Below, piece by piece: positions 61,287 to 64,000 of a stretch of 64,000 bases of DNA. The notes under the pieces are model-generated. The model made no database searches, was not told the origin of the DNA, and saw only the letters and a list, made by a program, of their open reading frames with translations. How positions within the stretch are numbered: position 1 is the stretch's first letter; each line of letters opens with the position of its first letter. The position numbers and the translations under genes were made by a program. The stretch covers positions 30,261 through 94,260 of the forward strand of contig PFFW01000133.1 of the NCBI GenBank assembly GCA_002781745.1. Reading direction: 5' to 3'. Origin of the DNA: Rhodospirillales bacterium CG15_BIG_FIL_POST_REV_8_21_14_020_66_15. GTDB taxonomy: Bacteria; Pseudomonadota; Alphaproteobacteria; Rhodospirillales; Casp-alpha2.

Positions 61287-62207
61287 ATGTTCAACAAGGA
61301 CCGCCTCGACAAACTGGACGCTCGGCTGGAGGCCATGGCCGAGCGGTTGGAGACGGTCGGCCGCCGGGTCGACAAGCTGGATTCAAGCCAGGCCCGACTG
61401 CACGAACGCCTTGAGGATGCGACGGCCGGCGGGCTGGTGTCAGGTTCGGAGCACGCGACCCTGGCATGGCTGCTGGATCATCTGACGGTCGATGAGATCC
61501 GCGAGTTCCTGGATGCGGCGCTGGCGTCCAGCCCGCAAGGAGGGCGACCAGATCGGATCGTGGTCCTTGCCGCCCTGCCGCCAAGACGGCGCGATCTGCT
61601 GATCGGAGAACTGGTCGAAAGCCGCCGCGAACAGCTGATGCTCGACGCCTGCGACTCCGACGGCGTGGACAGCCTGGACCAGGACCTGGTCGACAGGATG
61701 ACCGATATCGTGCGCCAAAAGCTGGCTATCGACGGACGGGCCCGCGTGTTGAGCCACATCATCCTGATGACCCACCCGCCGCAACAATGGCCGGCCGTGA
61801 CCGCTGCATTGCGGGCCACGCATACGGGCCGCGGACGCGCCGTCGTGGATGCCACGTCGGCGTACCTGTTCGGCCAGGAGTCCTTTTCCTACATGGACCA
61901 GGAGGGCATCCGCCATTTCCTGCGTGACTGCGACCGGGAGTATCTGTTGACGATGCTGAACAGGCTCGACCCCGTGACGCGGGGCAACGTATTTGCCTGC
62001 ATGGCGCGCCGGGCCGCGTTGATGACCTACGAGGATCTCGACCTGATGGCGCCGCCCACCTTCGCCGACCGGGAGGAAGCGCGCCGGGTCATCGGCGACA
62101 TCGTCCGTGCCCTGATCGAGGACGGCAAGGTCATCCTCCGCGACGACGTGGACCGGCTGCTGGACGAGTTCGACGAATTGCTTCGCGACGATGGCGAGGG
62201 GCCGTGA
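61287..62207 (+). CDS. Protein with FliG C-terminal-like domain
   Basis: The product has 306 residues. Residues 1-45 are a coiled coil (DARLEAMAERLETVGRRVDK). Residues about 55-180 are helical. Residues 194-284 line up with the FliG C-terminal domain: FSYMDQEGIRHFLRDCD against F-x-x-x-D-D-R-x-I-Q-R-L-L-Q-E-V-D, then FACMARRAALMTYEDLDL against F-x-x-M-S-x-R-A-A-x-x-x-x-x-D-L, and VIGDIVRALIEDGKVIL at the end. FliG-C is the rotor face that the MotA stator pushes. No other flagellar gene is seen. The gene overlaps the next one by four bases (GTGA). Confidence 0.75.
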   Translation: MFNKDRLDKLDARLEAMAERLETVGRRVDKLDSSQARLHERLEDATAGGLVSGSEHATLAWLLDHLTVDEIREFLDAALASSPQGGRPDRIVVLAALPPRRRDLLIGELVESRREQLMLDACDSDGVDSLDQDLVDRMTDIVRQKLAIDGRARVLSHIILMTHPPQQWPAVTAALRATHTGRGRAVVDATSAYLFGQESFSYMDQEGIRHFLRDCDREYLLTMLNRLDPVTRGNVFACMARRAALMTYEDLDLMAPPTFADREEARRVIGDIVRALIEDGKVILRDDVDRLLDEFDELLRDDGEGP

Positions 62208-63391
62208 CGTTGTTTTGTGAAGACGGTTCCGACCGGTTTCCCTGGGACGGCGGCGAGCCGGTACTGGCCCGCCTCGCCGCCGGGGTCGACTGGCTGTCCA
62301 TTCCCTCGGGCCCTGATCCCAAAGACGGCAGCTTCGACCACAAGCTCCTGCTGACGCAGGTTCCCTTCGCCAACATCCAATGGACGGAGGACGACCAGGC
62401 GGAACTGCGCCGACGCTCTGTCGCACTGACCGGAAGCGTGATCCGTTACGCGATCGATCGCGACGACTATTCGCTCGCCGTCCTGTACCGGGCGACCCTG
62501 GGCTTGCCCATGGGCCTCTACGCCGGGGAACTGACCGAAGCGATCATGGATGGCATCGGCCAGGCCGAAATAGGCCATGGGGCGCTTCTCGCCCTCGGCA
62601 ACCGGCTGCTCGGCCTCGCCCGCCATGCGGAGCCGTTCTACCTGGGCCTGGTTCTCCTCAGGCTGTTCGGCGACGACTGGGACATCCCCATATTGATGAC
62701 GGTCGCCGCCTGCGACGGTCTGCGGACGCCGGCCTTGGACGCCGCCGACTGCATCGTCGCCATGGCGCCCTTGGCCGACGGAGACGCCACGGTGACGATC
62801 CTCGGTCACCTGCTGTCCTTGGACTCCGCGCCGCCGGCGCCGGTCTGTCAGTGGGCCGCGGGGGCGGTCCGGCTGGACGCCCTGCTCGACGCGGAGGAGC
62901 CTGACGCCGCCGCCGTCGAGGTCGCGTTCGAGATCGTCGCCGCCCTGACCTATCCTGTCCTTACGCACCTGACCCGGAAAGGAATCGCCGTCAGCGCGGT
63001 CGAGCCGCGCGCCACCGACGACTTGGCCGCCTTGCGCGGATTCCCCGACATCCTGTTTCGGCTGATGGCGCTTCAGTGGCGTCAGCCGCCACGTTTCGCC
63101 CGGCTGGCGGCCGCGGCGGGAATCGCAGCCTGGGCGCTGTACTGGGCGGAGCGGGCCGCCGGGGATGGCTGGCGGGGAGGTCTTCACGGCCTTGAGCGGG
63201 AAGACCTGGCGCGCCTCGCCGCCGGCGCCGTCGGCGTGATCAGGAACTCGCAAGACGCGCCCTTGGATTATGCAAAAGACGGCGGCTGTTATGCCCCAGA
63301 CCGTATCGTGAAAGCCTGTCTGCGCGCCATTTACGAAGGCCGGATCGCTCCTTTGGAAAGGCTGATCGCCGCGCGCGGTGATCGCCAATGA
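62204..63391 (+). CDS. Unassigned protein, partner of the FliG-like gene
   Basis: The product has 395 residues from a GTG that overlaps the FliG-like stop. It looks soluble, mostly helical, with a middle part of Ala/Leu-rich repeats (about 90-260) that could be a HEAT-like solenoid. No motif is recognised. Tight coupling to the FliG-like gene suggests that the two proteins work together. Confidence 0.75.
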   Translation: MTLFCEDGSDRFPWDGGEPVLARLAAGVDWLSIPSGPDPKDGSFDHKLLLTQVPFANIQWTEDDQAELRRRSVALTGSVIRYAIDRDDYSLAVLYRATLGLPMGLYAGELTEAIMDGIGQAEIGHGALLALGNRLLGLARHAEPFYLGLVLLRLFGDDWDIPILMTVAACDGLRTPALDAADCIVAMAPLADGDATVTILGHLLSLDSAPPAPVCQWAAGAVRLDALLDAEEPDAAAVEVAFEIVAALTYPVLTHLTRKGIAVSAVEPRATDDLAALRGFPDILFRLMALQWRQPPRFARLAAAAGIAAWALYWAERAAGDGWRGGLHGLEREDLARLAAGAVGVIRNSQDAPLDYAKDGGCYAPDRIVKACLRAIYEGRIAPLERLIAARGDRQ

Positions 63392-63434
63392 AGGAACCGG
63401 AGGCCGTTCCCGAAATGGCGGCGCGGCGGGATCG

Positions 63435-63725
63435 ATGACCGCGAGGAAACGTCGAGGTGTCCAAATACTGGCTGTCGCCGGCATCGGCGTCGCCGCCCCG
63501 GCATTCGCCTGGGTCGAGGCGCGCATGCTGGCGGCCCGTGGGATCGACGTCTCGTCGACGGAAATCCTCGGAGGCGCTGCGACGAAGGCCCTGGTGGCGG
63601 GCGTGGCGCCGGCGATCTGGTGGCTCGTCCGTCGACCCGCGTCCATCGCGGAGCCCATCCTGTTATGGGCGGTGCTGCTGCTCGCGCTTGGCGCCAGCGG
63701 CTTGGTCGCCGTTAACTTTCTCTAG
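63435..63725 (+). CDS. Small membrane protein, 3' end set by a MITE-like insertion
   Basis: The product has 96 residues from an ATG at 63435; a GTG at 63378 would add 19 residues. Two hydrophobic segments are seen (ILAVAGIGVAAPAFAWV and ILLWAVLLLALGASGLVAV). The stop codon TAG (63723-63725) lies inside the left inverted repeat of the element 63722-63834, so the original C-terminus may have been different. No family known. Confidence 0.5.
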   Translation: MTARKRRGVQILAVAGIGVAAPAFAWVEARMLAARGIDVSSTEILGGAATKALVAGVAPAIWWLVRRPASIAEPILLWAVLLLALGASGLVAVNFL

Positions 63726-63834
63726 CAGGCCGCTGAAAAAGTCGAGCAAGCGATTGACATCACGCTTCGAGGCGCGGAGCGCCGTCTCGAAGTGCGAGGA
63801 AAGGCATCCAAGGGGTTTTTCAGCAGCCTGTTAG
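63722..63834. mobile_element. MITE-like element with terminal inverted repeats
   Basis: CTAGCAGGCCGCTGAAAAA (63722-63740) and the reverse complement of 63816-63834 (CTAACAGGCTGCTGAAAAA) agree at 17 of 19 positions. The 113-base element has an internal inverted pair (CTTCGAG...CTCGAAG) and no coding capacity. The ends resemble those of IS1182-type elements as I remember them. It may also fold into a strong RNA hairpin after the membrane protein gene. Confidence 0.75.
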
Positions 63835-64000
63835 CCGGTTTGGTGGAACTCTGTCGTTTTGGTTGCGGGGGCAGGATTTGTGAAGGCCGGTTGGCCGGCC
63901 TTCATCCTCGGGCGTTGCCCTCGGACCGTCTCTAATCCCTTGTTTCACTTCGGGCTTTTCGACGTCTTTCGGTCGCACTACGTGCTCCCTCACGAACCGG
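63835..64000. other. Non-coding end of window with a perfect hairpin
   Basis: GAAGGCCGG (63882-63890) and CCGGCCTTC (63895-63903) form a 9-base stem with a TTGG loop. No T-run follows on either side that would make a clear terminator. No frame of gene character is seen. Because it follows a MITE-like element, it may be part of a larger repeat or insertion-sequence margin. Confidence 0.4.

Overview
The window is GC-rich and gene-dense, with many 1-4 base overlaps between genes. It looks like an alphaproteobacterium, probably of the Rhodospirillales type. Support for this is the ubiTUV set for oxygen-independent ubiquinone synthesis, the opgGH glucan genes, a hydrogenase-4-like complex without hydrogenase ligands, and a FadE/FadN/thiolase set. 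This placement is an inference from gene content only. No rRNA, tRNA or CRISPR array was seen.

Region 1 (1-8442) is the end of an exopolysaccharide locus: two family-4 glycosyltransferases, a Tat-exported pectate-lyase-like beta-helix protein, a polysaccharide pyruvyl transferase, a Wzx-type flippase, and the GDP-L-fucose pathway (fcl, gmd). Region 2 (8443-12995) holds a small His/Arg-rich peptide with a Tat-like N-terminus, a PF14907-type nucleotidyltransferase, a PqqD-like/HPr-kinase-like fusion and a QueC-like PP-loop enzyme. Its two promoter regions share GTGACC direct repeats. I think it is a peptide- or protein-modification system. Region 3 (12938-16960) is the divergent opgH/opgG pair for osmoregulated periplasmic glucans.

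Region 4 (16969-24487) is a seven-gene operon with an XRE regulator first, then HyfB, C, E, F, G and I homologues. The large subunit lacks the N-terminal nickel-binding motif, so this is an energy-converting-hydrogenase-related complex and probably not a hydrogenase. Region 5 (24686-26265) has a glycine-zipper lipoprotein, an IS630 transposase fragment, a truncated DUF2267 gene and a ribosome hibernation factor. Region 6 (26304-28984) is ubiTUV, with a perfect FNR-type site and a possible 46-codon leader ORF upstream. Region 7 (29114-39137) is a beta-oxidation operon. It starts with a 1343-residue fusion of acyltransferase, alpha/beta hydrolase and acyl-CoA ligase, followed by a thiolase, a FadN-like protein and FadE.

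Region 8 (39222-63834) is accessory. After several unassigned genes comes a large phospho-signalling island. Ten genes run leftward from 55385 to 43196: a VWA-FHA protein, an FHA protein, a MotA/TolQ/ExbB-family channel, another FHA protein, a PP2C phosphatase, a trypsin-FHA protein, two VWA proteins and two Ser/Thr kinases (one with a formylglycine-generating-enzyme-like domain, one with Sel1 repeats). Rightward from 55485 run a secreted lipase-like protein, a secreted coiled-coil protein and a TPR-PDZ protein. Further right are an ADP-ribosylglycohydrolase, a protein with a clear FliG C-terminal-like domain, two unassigned genes and a MITE-like element. The two VWA proteins begin with the same transmembrane segment, which carries an Asp and resembles the proton-binding helix of MotB. 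Together with the MotA/TolQ-type channel this suggests a proton-driven, phosphorylation-controlled envelope machine that I do not recognise as a described system.
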